Origin: Drechmeria coniospora
Taxonomy: Eukaryota > Ascomycota > Sordariomycetes > Hypocreales > Ophiocordycipitaceae
Assembly: GCF_001625195.1 (NCBI RefSeq)
Contig: NC_054389.1
Coordinates: 11,838,520-11,902,519 of the forward strand
Direction of reading: 5' to 3'
Length of the DNA: 64,000 bases
A model generated the notes under the pieces. That model was given only the letters and a program-made list of their open reading frames with translations. It was not told the origin of the DNA and ran no database searches. The translations under genes and the position numbers were made by a program. Positions 33,087 to 44,211 of this stretch are shown piece by piece (positions within the stretch are counted from its first letter, which is position 1; each line of letters starts with the position of its first letter).

Positions 33087-34772
33087 CTAAACGTCCTGCC
33101 ATCGCACCTTTAGCCTCAAACAGCTGCTTCCTCTGCCGCTGCTCGGAGCGCTGCCATCTCTCCTCCGCGACCGCTCTCGCACGCCCAATCTCACCGCCTG
33201 CCCACGGCGATGCCTTCTCTCCACTTGTCGCCTCCGTTGCACCCTGGCGCTTTGTCGCTGGTTGGCACCGCCCCCGCGGCCTGCCCAGAAACGGGCCGCC
33301 GACTCCAACGCCGACGCCGTCTCGCATGTCTCGAACATGCCGGATGTCTGATATAGGACGCGCTGGTTAGGCGTGAAGGCGCACCGACAGGAGTTGTCTG
33401 AGCGGTGGTGTGCATGCTTCAGCATCCGGCGCGCAAAGTCGACGACGGCGGCCCGTACCGATCGAAACGAGACACGGCGGTGACCAAGCTGGCCGACGCA
33501 GTATGCCAGGCCGTCAAAGTACGCATCCAATACTGTCCACTGGCCATCTCTCGTGGAGCCGTCGTCGCCGTCGTCGCCGCCGCCGCCATCGCGGCCCCCG
33601 TCCTCATTTTCATCGTCATCGCCATGTTCAGAGCATTCAGCAGTCGGTGTTTTCCGTGTCAGGTCGACGGCTTGCTGCGAGGAGGCCCTCGTAAGGTCCA
33701 CGACGTCCGAAAGTGGCACGTTTCCATCTCTGTTTCCACGTGCCGAGCCGCCATCGTCAAGAGACTCACCTTCTACCGCGCGAACGGCGGGGGGAGGTCT
33801 GCGCCCTTCTGTCGTCTGGAGGCGCCGTCCATGGTACACCATCTTCGTCAGCCGGTCCCGCCATAGCAAGGCCATGTGCACCCCCGTCAGCTGGCTGAGT
33901 CTCTGGGTGAAGATGCCGCACGACCCGCAGTTGCGTCTCGAGAAGTAGATCTCGACTCTTGGCCTCGACCCGTCTTCCCACCGCGCCTCTCGCAGCGCCC
34001 GCAGCGCGTCGATTTCTAAACCCGCCCTGCCGCCGTGCGGAATCTTGAAGATGCGCAGTAGCGTGTACACGGCGTGCGTTGCCAGCTTGACCTCGACGTG
34101 TGACGCGAGAAATATTCCCCTAAGCTTCTCGCTCGCCTCGCCTTGAAGCCGTCGCGAGCCCATGTTGTCGTAGGGTCGATCCATCTTGAGGCCCAGAAGG
34201 CGGCCGATGCGGATCGCGCGCCGCGTCCATATCTTATTCGACAGTGTCGCCCACGAGTTGGTGCCGAGACCGGGTGCGTCGAGCATTTCACCACCGGTTC
34301 CGACGCCGTGGCCGGACTCTGCCCATGCGAGAACGATGCGTTGCTCATTGCCTCCTTCGATCCCACCCTCGAGACTTTCTCGTTCGCTGCAGTCGTGAGG
34401 GGCGTCGATCGAGTGACCTGGTGGCATCTGCTGTCGCCGTTGCGATCTCACCATGGCGAGAAAGCCCGTCGTCTTGCGTTCCAAGCTCACTGCGATCTTC
34501 GAGGGACACGACGCCTGCAGCGCGCGCGAGTGCGTGAATGTGAAGCTGAGATTGGCTCCCAGCACTTGCACTTCCAAGGTGGCCGTGTCGCAGTCAATGA
34601 TGTGGAGGAAGTAGAACTGCGCCACGGGAGACGCAAACCGCCGGTCGAACGGGGGGATCCGTGTTGGTGTTGATGGCGAAGGCCGCTGCCGGACGCGACC
34701 TCGGCACGGTGAAGGGTCTGGCGAGATGAGAGATGAGGCCGATCCCTTTGAGGTGCTGAAGACGGTTGCCAT
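33087..34772 (-). CDS. Deaminase-fold protein, DddA-like C-terminal domain type, with SUMO-interaction-like motifs
   Basis: Single long exon, 561 aa from 34772 (an in-frame ATG at 34871 would add 33). The middle region carries the zinc/catalytic signature of the cytidine-deaminase fold: His225-Val-Glu227 (ASHVEVKLATHAV) and Cys282-x2-Cys285 (RRNCGSCGIF). Flanking sequence (REARWEDGSRPRVEIYFSRR, TQRLSQLTGVHMALLWRDRL) matches fungal proteins annotated as single-strand DNA deaminase toxin A-like. Downstream are two SIM-like motifs, DVVDLT and AVDLT, then an Asp/Glu-rich run (~420-445) and a basic tail. No signal peptide. Whether it edits nucleic acid is unknown; the metal and proton-shuttle residues are intact. 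The tail after ~500 is Arg-rich and may partly be non-coding if an intron was missed. The neighbour at 30683 is convergent, 112 bp away. Confidence 0.7.
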   Translation of the reverse strand: MATVFSTSKGSASSLISPDPSPCRGRVRQRPSPSTPTRIPPFDRRFASPVAQFYFLHIIDCDTATLEVQVLGANLSFTFTHSRALQASCPSKIAVSLERKTTGFLAMVRSQRRQQMPPGHSIDAPHDCSERESLEGGIEGGNEQRIVLAWAESGHGVGTGGEMLDAPGLGTNSWATLSNKIWTRRAIRIGRLLGLKMDRPYDNMGSRRLQGEASEKLRGIFLASHVEVKLATHAVYTLLRIFKIPHGGRAGLEIDALRALREARWEDGSRPRVEIYFSRRNCGSCGIFTQRLSQLTGVHMALLWRDRLTKMVYHGRRLQTTEGRRPPPAVRAVEGESLDDGGSARGNRDGNVPLSDVVDLTRASSQQAVDLTRKTPTAECSEHGDDDENEDGGRDGGGGDDGDDGSTRDGQWTVLDAYFDGLAYCVGQLGHRRVSFRSVRAAVVDFARRMLKHAHHRSDNSCRCAFTPNQRVLYQTSGMFETCETASALESAARFWAGRGGGANQRQSARVQRRRQVERRHRRGQAVRLGVRERSRRRDGSAPSSGRGSSCLRLKVRWQDV

Positions 34773-35592
34773 GCTGGGTGACCCCTTGGTTACGAGGTGC
34801 TCTGTTCTGCTGCGTTGCTTCCTCCCTCCAAGGGGGCAACACAACACTCCAAGAGCGAGCGGGCTTCGCACCGGAGAATAAACAAGTTGGAAAGCCTCAG
34901 GAAGGTGAGCGTATGGGGGTGTGGTGTAAATACCATGAAAATGAATAATTCATATGCTGAAGTCAATGTAGAAGTCGTATCCGGGCGGGTTCGGGTCGGG
35001 CGGATGATGATGGTGTATATCGTCATCAGCTAGCCCGAGGCCTTTGGTGTTGCCAGAGCAGAATCTCACACATGAAGCAAAACAGAATCTCGAGAGACCG
35101 GGTGCATGAAGTTTGTATTTCAAGATCGAGGAAGATGGATATCGGAGATGGCTGCTTGAATGAAAATGACTGCCTCGTCAACTTGCTTTCAACAAAACGC
35201 CCCTACCCGGCATCACCATTTTTCAACCTTGATTGCTTGCAAAGTGATGGAGATTGGCATGTCACAACTCACAAGAGATGTCAACTCACAAGAGATGTAA
35301 ACTCACAAGAGATGTAAACTCACAAGAGATGTGTGTAGGTTCAGGTGATGGAAGCTCGTGGATCCTGAAGAGCGTGCTCGCAGCTGTCTGGGAATCAACG
35401 CATGGATTCAGTTTCATCGAGAGACGCAAGCCTTCATGCCAACATGCACGAGCACGACAAGGGGTTCACGTTGGACTGCGGCAATAGAGTCACCCCGGAC
35501 AGGCTTGGACAATGACCCAGGAATCTCATTCATACATGACGAAATCAACCGTACGCCAGCCCATCCATGTCGCGCCAGAGTTTTGCTTCCAT
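34773..35592. other. Intergenic stretch with 17-bp repeat
   Basis: AT-richer DNA upstream of the deaminase-like gene and downstream of Rps19. Apart from the four-unit repeat at 35266-35333 I see no feature. Confidence 0.5.
35266..35333. repeat. 17-bp tandem repeat, 4 units
   Basis: Four consecutive units of AACTCACAAGAGATGTA, with the last base C, A, A, G. Confidence 0.95.
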
Positions 35593-36414
35593 CTACTCGT
35601 CATCCTCGTCCTCCTCCTCGGCCTCGGCCGTGGTCTGGGCGATACGGTCCAGATCACGCTGGCCAGCCTGGGTGATGCGGCGGCCACCCTTGTCCTCGTC
35701 CTGCTCAAGGACGCCAATCTTCTCGAGGGCCTGCATGATCTTGCGGTCGACGGAGCCGGAGGCGTCGACGTGCTTGGAGGGTCGGCTGCCGCGGTTCTTG
35801 GCGGAGCCGTGGACCTTGCGGAGGCGACCAACGCCAACCGTCTTGCGGAGGTAGACGTGGCGAGCGACCGAGGCGGCGCGGACGTAGAACCAGTCGATGT
35901 CCTGGGGGGGCAGCTCCTTGGCAGGGCCGGTCTTGACGGTGTCGACCCAACCTAGACGGCGAGTTAGCCAGGTCGGCGGCGCCGCAGCAAGCGGGGGGCA
36001 GACATACCAGGGATGGGCAGCTTGCCCTGACGCTTCAGGAATGCCGAGTAGGCATTGATGAATTTTTGCGCCTTCAAACACAGACCCATTAGCAAATTCC
36101 GTCTTCAGAAGTCTTGCGACTCCCTCGCGCCTGCTCCTCAATCCCATCCCGAACATCGGTGGCCTGGCTCGCATGCAGGGACGCCGCGGGTTTCCTGACG
36201 GTCAATGAGGGCCGCGGCGCCCTCTGCAGCGGTGAAGCTCGTTCGATTCGTCGGGGGGGACGATTCGCCAGTCGAGGTCGTCGAGGGGGACGAGGTCGGT
36301 GGTGGAATTTCGGCATGGGGCCGCTGGGCCGGCCACCGGGGACACCGGCGGCCTCGGATCTGAATATCAGGGAGCACCTACATCAACGTCGCGCACCGTG
36401 ATTCCGTGGGCCAT
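35593..36414 (-). CDS. rps19: 40S ribosomal protein S19
   Basis: Small-subunit ribosomal protein eS19. Three exons, 36414-36382, 36071-36008 and 35951-35593, joined as MAHGITVRDVD / AQKFINAYSAFLKRQGKLP / WVDTVKTGPAKELPP; 151 aa, the normal length. The conserved core DWFYVRAASVARHVYLRK and the SKHVDASGSVDRKIMQALEK segment are intact. Intron 1 (310 nt) is long for this window and starts GTAGGT right after codon 11; intron 2 (56 nt) starts GTATGT and ends CGTCTAG. An N-terminal micro-exon and a long first intron are usual in fungal ribosomal protein genes. I looked for C/D snoRNA boxes in intron 1 and saw none. The C-terminus ends in an acidic EEEDEDDE tail. Confidence 0.95.
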
Positions 36415-38021
36415 TTCTGCGGTGTTGGGGGTTGCTGAGGCGTGGGAAGGGCGATGGTCGATGATGGAGGCTCAAGCGGGATCTCAGCGCAGGAGGTGAG
36501 GAGCGTAAGATGGGCGTGAACTTTTTTGCACTAGGGTTTGGGGCCCTAGAAATGGCTGACTAAGGAGAGACGACTGCCCCACACGAGCAGCCGAATTGGT
36601 GAGGTGGGAGGGGCAGAGCTGATTATGTCAGCGTATTGATGTTTTAAGTACAGTACTTGTAAGTATACTGTACATGTACTCCGTAAGTACTCCGCACCCC
36701 GTACGGTACGGAGTACAGAGTACGAAGTGGTACAGATACAGTGAGTGGTTTGTACTGTACTTGGGTCTATGGAACACATGCCACTGTCCCTGTGACCCCT
36801 ACAACTACTTTCAGTATTTAACTAATAAGTACCAGGAGGTACTTAGGTACAGAACATGTACAGCTAAGTACTTGCAGTATAATACTCCAAGTACTCCGTA
36901 AGTACTCCCTACAAGCAAGTACTTACGGGTATTGATGTACGTACTGTACAGTACGGAGCTCGAAGTACAGAGACGTGCACAGTACTTTACAGCATATGGT
37001 TCTACAATTACTCTACAGAATACAAGGGTTTACTTACTCGTACAGAGCATTAATTACTAACTCTGCACTTGTCCGGATGAATTGACGTTACAAGTACATG
37101 AACAGAGTACAGCCGTAGTGCTGTACATGTGCGGAGTACTAATTGTTCCGGCTGCCGTCGCCATGGGGGAACTGGTTTCTCGCCTTGTCACCATGGCTCA
37201 TGCGACGATGAGTCAACAGCGCCATGGTCTGATCTGTGAAGGATGACGTATTCTAGATAAACTGTTCACTATCGTGTACTCGAGGCCGGATCTATTGTGG
37301 CCTTTCTCGTTAGATCAACCGCCCTGTCTTGGTGAACTTTCCATGACATGCCTATGGACTGAGTATGGTGCATACGTAAGTACTTACAGTATAAGTAGGG
37401 CTAGCATTCATACTGTACGGAGTACAAGTACACTACTTGTTCAGCAGAAGTACGAAGTACTGTACAGTACAGTAAGAGGGGACTTGCATACTCCGTACTG
37501 TCACAAGTCAATATGGACTTTGGCCGCAGACAGAGGGCCGCCCGACGTTGTGGGGCCGACCGCTCGGCACCGATCATCGCATAGGCCGGAGGCGTGTTCG
37601 GCCCGCCGCAGCAAGCGTCCGGACCGCGCACTCGGAGCGTCTCCGGAGCCAACGGAAGCGGGTTTGGGGGGGCAAGGATATGGCTCGGCACATGGTGCAC
37701 TCCACAGCAAACTTCAGAGGCGTGCTGCGCAAAACGGTTCTTGGCTGGTCATTCTCATCATTCATGCCAAACAAAGTGTATATATCGCATGAGAAAAAAA
37801 GAAAGAAAAAAGAAAGAAAACACCCAACACCGGCCCACGACACGGCAGACAGACAAGGCGGCCGGGCGGGCGGCTCCGACTGCAAGCAGAACATGGGCAA
37901 ATGCGGCATGATCATGTACAATAAAAAAAAACGCTGGACGACACAACAACAACAACAACACACGCTGGTCCCCGTCATCATGGGGGGGCATTCGTGTCAT
38001 CGGCCGATTATGGCACCGTCG
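36415..38021. other. Intergenic stretch, GTAC/ACTCCGTA-rich
   Basis: 36645-37505 is one of the densest clusters of TACGGAGTAC-type palindromes in the window. 37785-37830 is a run of GAAAAAAAGAAAG type and 37955-37965 is (CAA)n. No gene is recognised. Confidence 0.55.
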
Positions 38022-39140
38022 CTACGCCCACTTGGCCAGGAGCGCCATGAGGGCGACGCCGGCGGCGACGCAGGCAAACGCAAAGAGCTGGATCTTCAGG
38101 GGCGACCGGCGCATGTGCGGGTTGAACATGAACTCGTGGGCGAGGAGCTCGACGAGGCCCGTGTACATGAGGATGCCGGCGCTGATGGAGTCGAAGAGGC
38201 CGTTGACGAGCTTCTGCGTGGGCGCGTTGGAAGGCTGGGCGCCGATGCCGACGGCGACGCCGACGGGCGTCGAGAGGGCAAAGGCCATGGCGAGGAGGTA
38301 GGGCAGCCACCGCTTGCGCTTGGGCCAGGGGGCGAGGGCGAGGCGGGAGCCGAGGCCGAGGCCCTCGAACATCTGGTGGAAGACGAGGACGACGAGGAGG
38401 GTGACGAGGCCGGCGCCGTCGGTGGTGCCGAGGGTGAGGCCGATGAAGACGCTGTGGAAGACGACGCCGAACTCGAGGATGAAGATGGCCGTCAGCTGGC
38501 CGGCGACGCCGGCCGTGTCGCCGTCCTCGTGCTCGCGGATGTGGGCGAGGTGATCCTCGCCGCCCGGCGGATAGCTGACGTCGTCGGGGCGTCCGGGCAG
38601 GGCGGTGCCCGTCTCGACGTCCACGTGGGGGCAAGGCTCGGCGAGGGCGCGACCGGCGGCGGGACCGCGGGGACCGGCGGCGCCGTCGGCGCGGCGGCCG
38701 GCTCGACGGGCGGCGAGAGCCTCGTCCTTTGGGTCCGCGTCCGAGTCGGAGCCGGCGCCGTGGGCGTGGTCGACGTCGTGGCTGTAGTGCGAGGCCAGCA
38801 GCTCGATGAAGAACATGACCATGACGGTCATGAGGCTGATGCACAGGGCCCAGGGGTAGCTGCCGAGCCAGCGTTGCTGCACGCAGGGGTCCCCGAGCTG
38901 CTCGATGGCGGGGGCGAGGAGGTGCATCCAGGCCGTGGCGATGATGACGCCGGTGCCAAAGTACTTGCAGACGAAAAAGGTGAACTTGGGCACGTGCATC
39001 TTGGTCTGCCGGTTGAGCAGGATGGGGAGGAAGGCGCCGAGGAGGGAGGCGATCATGATGATGAAGATGGCGGCGATGCGGAGGCCTCGTCTACCACTGT
39101 CGACGGCCTCGCCATCGCAACTGGCGGCGGCGGCCTCCAT
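38022..39140 (-). CDS. ZIP-family zinc/iron transporter (Zrt1/Zrt2-like)
   Basis: Plasma-membrane divalent metal uptake transporter. Single exon, 372 aa from 39140; the frame is open upstream to 39269 but the extra residues are Arg-rich and unlike the family. Eight membrane helices are visible, with the variable His/Asp-rich loop between TM3 and TM4 (~140-225; SHDVDHAHG, CPHVDVETG). The metal-binding TM4 motif HSVFIGLTLG and TM5 motif HQMFEGLGLG are intact, and the C-terminus FAFACVAAGVALMALLAKWA ends as in Zrt proteins. Expression is expected to respond to zinc; CAAGGT motifs, the core of the Aspergillus ZafA site, occur upstream on the minus strand near 39425 and on the plus strand near 40469, but such hexamers are frequent by chance. 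Confidence 0.93.
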   Translation of the reverse strand: MEAAAASCDGEAVDSGRRGLRIAAIFIIMIASLLGAFLPILLNRQTKMHVPKFTFFVCKYFGTGVIIATAWMHLLAPAIEQLGDPCVQQRWLGSYPWALCISLMTVMVMFFIELLASHYSHDVDHAHGAGSDSDADPKDEALAARRAGRRADGAAGPRGPAAGRALAEPCPHVDVETGTALPGRPDDVSYPPGGEDHLAHIREHEDGDTAGVAGQLTAIFILEFGVVFHSVFIGLTLGTTDGAGLVTLLVVLVFHQMFEGLGLGSRLALAPWPKRKRWLPYLLAMAFALSTPVGVAVGIGAQPSNAPTQKLVNGLFDSISAGILMYTGLVELLAHEFMFNPHMRRSPLKIQLFAFACVAAGVALMALLAKWA

Positions 39141-42100
39141 GACGATGCTGCGCCGTCGTACGGGACGGTCTCTTTCGTCGCGGATGGGTATTCGTCGGCT
39201 CCGACAGTTCTCGTCGATGCTGGATATTCCGGGTAGGCGTGTTCGTCGACGAGTGGAGAGCTCGATCAAGGGCCGTCGTCGGACTCGGCGGCTCGACGGG
39301 GTCTTTTATGAAGGAAAAAATTAATAAAATGAAGAAGCAAATCGAGCGATGGCTGACGAGGAGCGACGGCTTTCATGCGGCCGGACAATGGTTGGCCTCG
39401 GATGGGGACCGGGAAGGGGATGGTTACCTTGATGGGCAAAGCAGACCCACCGAACTAGAAAGCACCAGCCTACAGTGGGTTGCGGCAGACGAGTCAAGTC
39501 CGGTCGAGGACATGCGTAGCCGGCGCAGGAACGAGTAGTTTTTGACCTGCTCTACGTGCAGTGCAAGTGTACTGTGCTGTGATATGCTTGGCGTGCGTGT
39601 CGCCCGACGTGATGGGTGCTGACGACTGGCAAGATGGCGTGGCTCGGGGGAAGAGGACGAGAGAGTGACGGCAAAAGGTTTCGAGAGACGGAACCGGCAC
39701 GGAAGCACGAGGTTGGACGAAGCAGAGGAGCATCGATATGGTTGGAGAGGAGAGAGGGGGGGCGGCGGTCCGGGAAGCGGTAGGAGACGGAGGGGTTTGT
39801 GCGAGGCGGTCGAGGTGGTGAGACGAGGCTTGACAAAGGTGTGTGTCGGCCGTCGGTGCCATCCAGACGGCAGCTGAATGTCGTCCAGGCTCTCGCTCCG
39901 ACGACGGAGGAAACAAGTCATGCGTTTTGAACAAAAAAAAAGCCAGACTGTCCAACGGCTTGCCTGCAGGTGATTGGGAGAGAGGAGGAGATAAGAGGAG
40001 AGAGAGGAGAGAACAGGGGAGAGAAAAAGTCGACGAAGGCCTGGCTGGCGAGAAGGAGCGTCGATAAGGAGCGTCGATGACGTGGAGGATACAAGCGCGG
40101 TACATGTTGCCGCACCGCACGAGCACGGTTAAGCAAGTACCGCACGGCCTGCCACAAGTACCGCGTACGCAGTGCAGGGAGTCGGCCGTCGTGGGCAGAT
40201 GGGTATCGGCCGAGGAAGGAGGGAGCGGGAGGCTGTTGCCGTCGTTCATCGATCGCACGCGCCTGCGGCTGCGGGCGCGCGCGGGGGGTCATGAGAACCT
40301 TGATGGACAGGTTAGCGAGGGCGGTGAAAAATGCAGCTGGACGCATGAAAGCTTAGCAGGCGCTCAGAGCCAACGTATAAGGACTAGGTAGTATTAATAC
40401 GGAGTGAGTAATTACTAGGTAATTACCTAGTACTGTAAGTACTGACTGTACTGTATTAGATGTAAGTACAAGGTTGGTTGGGCCTGACAGCCAGCCTGAC
40501 AGTTGACAGACAGGTACGGAGTACCTAAGCATAGTATGTACATGTACCTCGTCCTCGATCATGGCAAGTCGACCTTGCCACCCTTTTGTGCGCCGCACTA
40601 CAAGGCGCGCCTGCTGCCCATGTACCTGTACTTGCTCCGAGCACGCCAGCGCACCCATGCCCTAGCGGTGCACTGCACAGTGTGCTGTAGTTGCAGGCAA
40701 TAGGTGCTGAACATGGCCAATCTCGGACGCTAAACGTTCTGGCACTGAAGTGCGAGCCGCATTGTGTACTTGCTACAGGTAAGTAATGCGGTGTCTCCGC
40801 AGCCCCTAATCGTATGAAACTAATCATTCTTACCCCCTTGCCACCAGAGCCGTCGAGCAAACTTCTTGTCCCGTTATCCTTGCTCATCCATCGCTCGCTT
40901 CCGCTCACAAGGGACTGGAAGTGCGTCACGGAGCATAGGCACATGGCTTCCATAATTCCCTACAGCAAGTAGTCCTACTCCGTACTTGGTTGTACATTGC
41001 TTGTACTCTTCAGAGATGCAAGCCGTCATTACTGGGCGACGGCAGAAGTAGGTGTACACCCACGGCGACATGCAAAGGTAACTAGTACGTGAAATTCATG
41101 CAGAGGGGGAATGTGAGTACTTGCACATGCACTCTGCGCCCAGTACAGCGCAAGTACACAACAGGGTGATGCATGTTCAATGCAAACGCCCTACAGAGTA
41201 CAGAGTACAGTATTATTCCGTGCTTCAAGTACTTGTACTTGTACGTTCACTGGTGCGCCTAAGTACTGCAAGTAATACATGCAAGTACTCCGTACTGGGT
41301 AAGTACCTTAATTACATTGTACTCGTACCGTAATTACTTACTAGTGTTAGGTACTTAGTAATTACTGTACATCAAGTACTCCGTACTCCGTACTGTATTA
41401 TAATTGCATCGTACTCCTACTCCGTACTGTAATTACAGCAAGTACTTCGTACTCCGTACTGTAATTACTTTCATCAAGAACTCCGTACTCCGTACTGTAA
41501 TTGCATCAACTACTCCTACTCCGTGCAACGAATGCTTAAACGGAGTACTCCGTACTGTACTTAAGTATACAGTACTCCGTAAGCAAGGTAGTAACCAGGT
41601 GTCCGCCCGATAAGGAATGGTCCGTCCATCGTGGCCGCTCATTGGCCCCCTCCGGATCCACCCCTTGTTGCAGGTAAACCAGCCGGCTACCCATCAAGGT
41701 TCATCTCCTCCTCCCCCCGCCCCCTGAGCCTGTCGGAGCCTCAGCCTGACCGTTGACGCACCACGACGGCATCGACATCGTCGCCAAGCCCAGGTATGTG
41801 TACGCTGCGATGGTGCTACGATTCGGATGCGGATCTGTACCTGTCGTGGGAATGCCCTACAGGACTGCTCACCGCCGAGGGACGAGTTTCGGATGGCGTC
41901 GTGACGCGGCTCGTGAGCCACAGCCACCTCGTCTGAGCAGCTTCGCCCGACGGCCGACCCCCTCCCTCCCTCGTCACTCCCCGGATCACGGCCAGCCGCG
42001 CGTGCATGGCCGGCCTCCTCCGTCACCGACATGAACGCCGTGCACGGACAGCAGAGCGATGGCAGCATCGGCATGCCTCGTGCCGATGGGAGTAGGCGTG

Positions 42101-42349
42101 CTGGTCGATGCCCCGATACGGGTTGCACGTAGAGGAAGCCAACAACCGTCGTCCCTCGTCGCCGATGCCCACTCCGACGCCCACTCCGACGCCCACTCCG
42201 ACGCCAGGGCCCTCTCAGCTGACGGGGCCGAGCCGTTCGTCGACGATTCGACTTGCCGTGTTTCCGTCCTGCCGCTGACGCTAGTCCTCCTCCTCCTCCT
42301 CCCCGTGGCGAGTCGGTGGGCCGTGCGTCGGCGCCCTGCGTCGGCGCCC
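39141..42349. other. Intergenic stretch, ZIP promoter then palindrome-rich DNA
   Basis: 39300-40350 is purine-rich on the plus strand (GAGAGAGGAGGAG near 39975-40025), i.e. pyrimidine-rich for the minus-strand ZIP gene, and probably its promoter and leader. 40380-41600 is AT-rich and full of ACTCCGTAC motifs. 41700-42349 is the 3' side of MDM10; it holds a 12-bp repeat CACTCCGACGCC (three units near 42170-42205). No gene is recognised. Confidence 0.5.
41375..41525. repeat. Short array of ACTCCGTACTGTAATTAC units
   Basis: Four consecutive 31-35-nt units each begin ACTCCGTACTGTA and continue with ATT-rich sequence containing ATTGCATC or ATTAC, then TACTCC or GTACTTCGT. Confidence 0.75.
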
Positions 42350-43684
42350 TCACGACGAGAATTGAATCTCCAGCCCGAGCGTCCGAAAGGGCTTGTCCAG
42401 CCTGCGCAGGTCGATGCCGCTGCCGAGGCTGAACAGCAGCGACTGCACGCGCCCCTCCCAGAGCAGGCCGATGCGCAGGTTCTGGTCCAGCCGCGCCTTG
42501 AGCACGCCCGCGTACTCGTCGCCGTCCCCGCGCCGCTTCACCTCCGCCGTCGGCGCCGGGGGCTCGTCCAGTCTCCACGCCATCTTGGCCGCGAAGCTTC
42601 GCCCCGGATGCCGAGCCTGCGCCGCCGGCCGAGTCAACGGCTTCCTCCAGAGCTCCGTGCCGACGGCCCAGGCGCTCTCGTAGCTGAACATGTTGAACTC
42701 GAGCCGCGACGCGAGGCTGCAGTGCTTGCCGGCGACGACGGCGTAGCTCGCCGCGACGTTGCCCATGAGCGGGTTCAGCGTCAGCGTCGCCGTCAGCGGC
42801 GTGCCGCGGTGCGTCGGCAGCGTCGCGAACCGCCCGCCGACGCTGACGCCGCCCGACTTGTTGAGGGTGCCGTAGTAGATCTCGGCCCCGGCGCTGAAGC
42901 GGCCGTGCACGCGCTCCCTGTCGCCGTCGGCCGCCGCGCACCCCTCGCCGTCGCCGCCAAAGTTGTACAGGCCCCGCAGCCCGAGCAGGCCGCCGTCGGA
43001 CGAGGCGAGCGCGTCCAGCGCGTATCGGCCGACGTCGTACTGCGCGAGGCCGAGCGCCGTGCCGCCGTCGCGCAGGTCCTGCGCCGACACGGCGCTGAAC
43101 TGGAGCTGCAGCGCGGCGGAGACGCGCCGCACCACGAGAGCCTCGAGCCGCGATTGGGGGAGGTACAGCCGGCCGTAGAGCAGGGACGAGGCCGATGCCG
43201 AAGCCGCCTCGGCGGGGCGGGACGGGGGCGTCGGCGGAAGCAGCGGCGGCAGCGGTCGGTAGGATCGCAGGAGCTGGGGCAGCGGCACCGCCTCCGACTG
43301 CGGCGTCAGGAAGGCTCGCAGGGGCACCGACGAGAAGAGGTAGGAGACGGACCCGTCGACGACGCCGACGGAGCCGAGCTGGTACGACGTGGCAAAGTTG
43401 GGGCTCGCCAGCGCCGAGAGCGTCAGGCGCAAGCCGCGTGGCGTCGGGAAGCCGACGAGTGCTACCGCCGCATGCGACGTGTCAGCGAATCGTCACCCGT
43501 GAACGCCGCGAGGCCGAGCAAGGGCCCGCCGACGCGTATGTCTTGGTGGGAGTTGGTCCGAGACGAGACGAGACGGGGCCGACTGACCATCAGAGGTGGC
43601 GTTCAGCGCCGCGTACGAGTTGTCGCGCCGCCAACCCGTCGCCTCGTAAAAGGCGCCGTGGACATGGTCCATGAACTCGCGCAT
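42350..43684 (-). CDS. mdm10: Mitochondrial distribution and morphology protein 10 (ERMES/TOB subunit)
   Basis: Beta-barrel outer-membrane subunit of the ER-mitochondria encounter structure, also acting with the SAM/TOB complex in barrel assembly. Two exons, 43684-43588 and 43461-42350, with a 126-nt intron (GTCAGT ... GCGGTAG); 402 aa, slightly short for the family. The N-terminus MREFMDHVHGAFYEATGW and NSYAALNATSDA / LVGFPTPRGLRLTLSALA, then PNFATSYQLGSVGVVDGSVS, are diagnostic. The internal part contains GRFSAGAEIYYGTLNKSGGV, and the C-terminal GLEIQFSS has the usual terminal beta-signal pattern. No cleavable presequence is expected. A Pro-rich insertion (PLPPLLPPTPPS) near residue 100 is typical of the variable loop. 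Confidence 0.95.
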
Positions 43685-44211
43685 CTCGCGCCCTCGGTGT
43701 CATGCCCTGCACGATTGGTGTCGTCGTTGCTGCTGGCCGGTGGAGTGGAGGAGAGATGCTTCGGCTGGCAGCAATACAGGTGCAAGTAATGGGATGAAGT
43801 CGGCCTTCGGAGATACCACCGTTCCGTGCTGGTATTTGTGGGTCCCGGCCAAATCGTCACGTGGTTGCTATGACGTGCGAATGCGAATCGCAGTAATAAT
43901 TGGTAACCCGTGAAGCACAAGTACTTGTACTTTGAGCAGAGTGCTCGGTGGTACTGAAATCTAAGTACTTGTACCTAGTACTCTGCATCTCCAACACTTT
44001 GACACTATACAGTACGGAGTAGGGAGTACTTTTGGCCGAGATCTTTCAGCCTACCCGGTACTCCGTAATCCCTCCATCATCGTTGCGCTTTCACACTTCT
44101 TTCCAAACACGAGTACCCCGAGTGACGATTTGTTTGAAAACAATAGCGTCTATATCTCGCCATCAAAGTCCTCGAGTTCGGTCGTTTTGTCGTCATTCTC
44201 GTCTTGAAAAT

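Noticed and set aside
36072..36381. Intron-encoded C/D snoRNA in rps19
   Set aside because: No TGATGA-type C box was found on the sense strand of the intron.
37548..39236. 562-codon plus-strand open frame
   Set aside because: Antisense to the ZIP transporter; rich in Glu/Gly/Asp from complementary codons, no domain.
39494..40258. 254-codon minus-strand frame
   Set aside because: Pro/Ser/Leu-rich translation of a pyrimidine-rich promoter; no domain and no family-like start.
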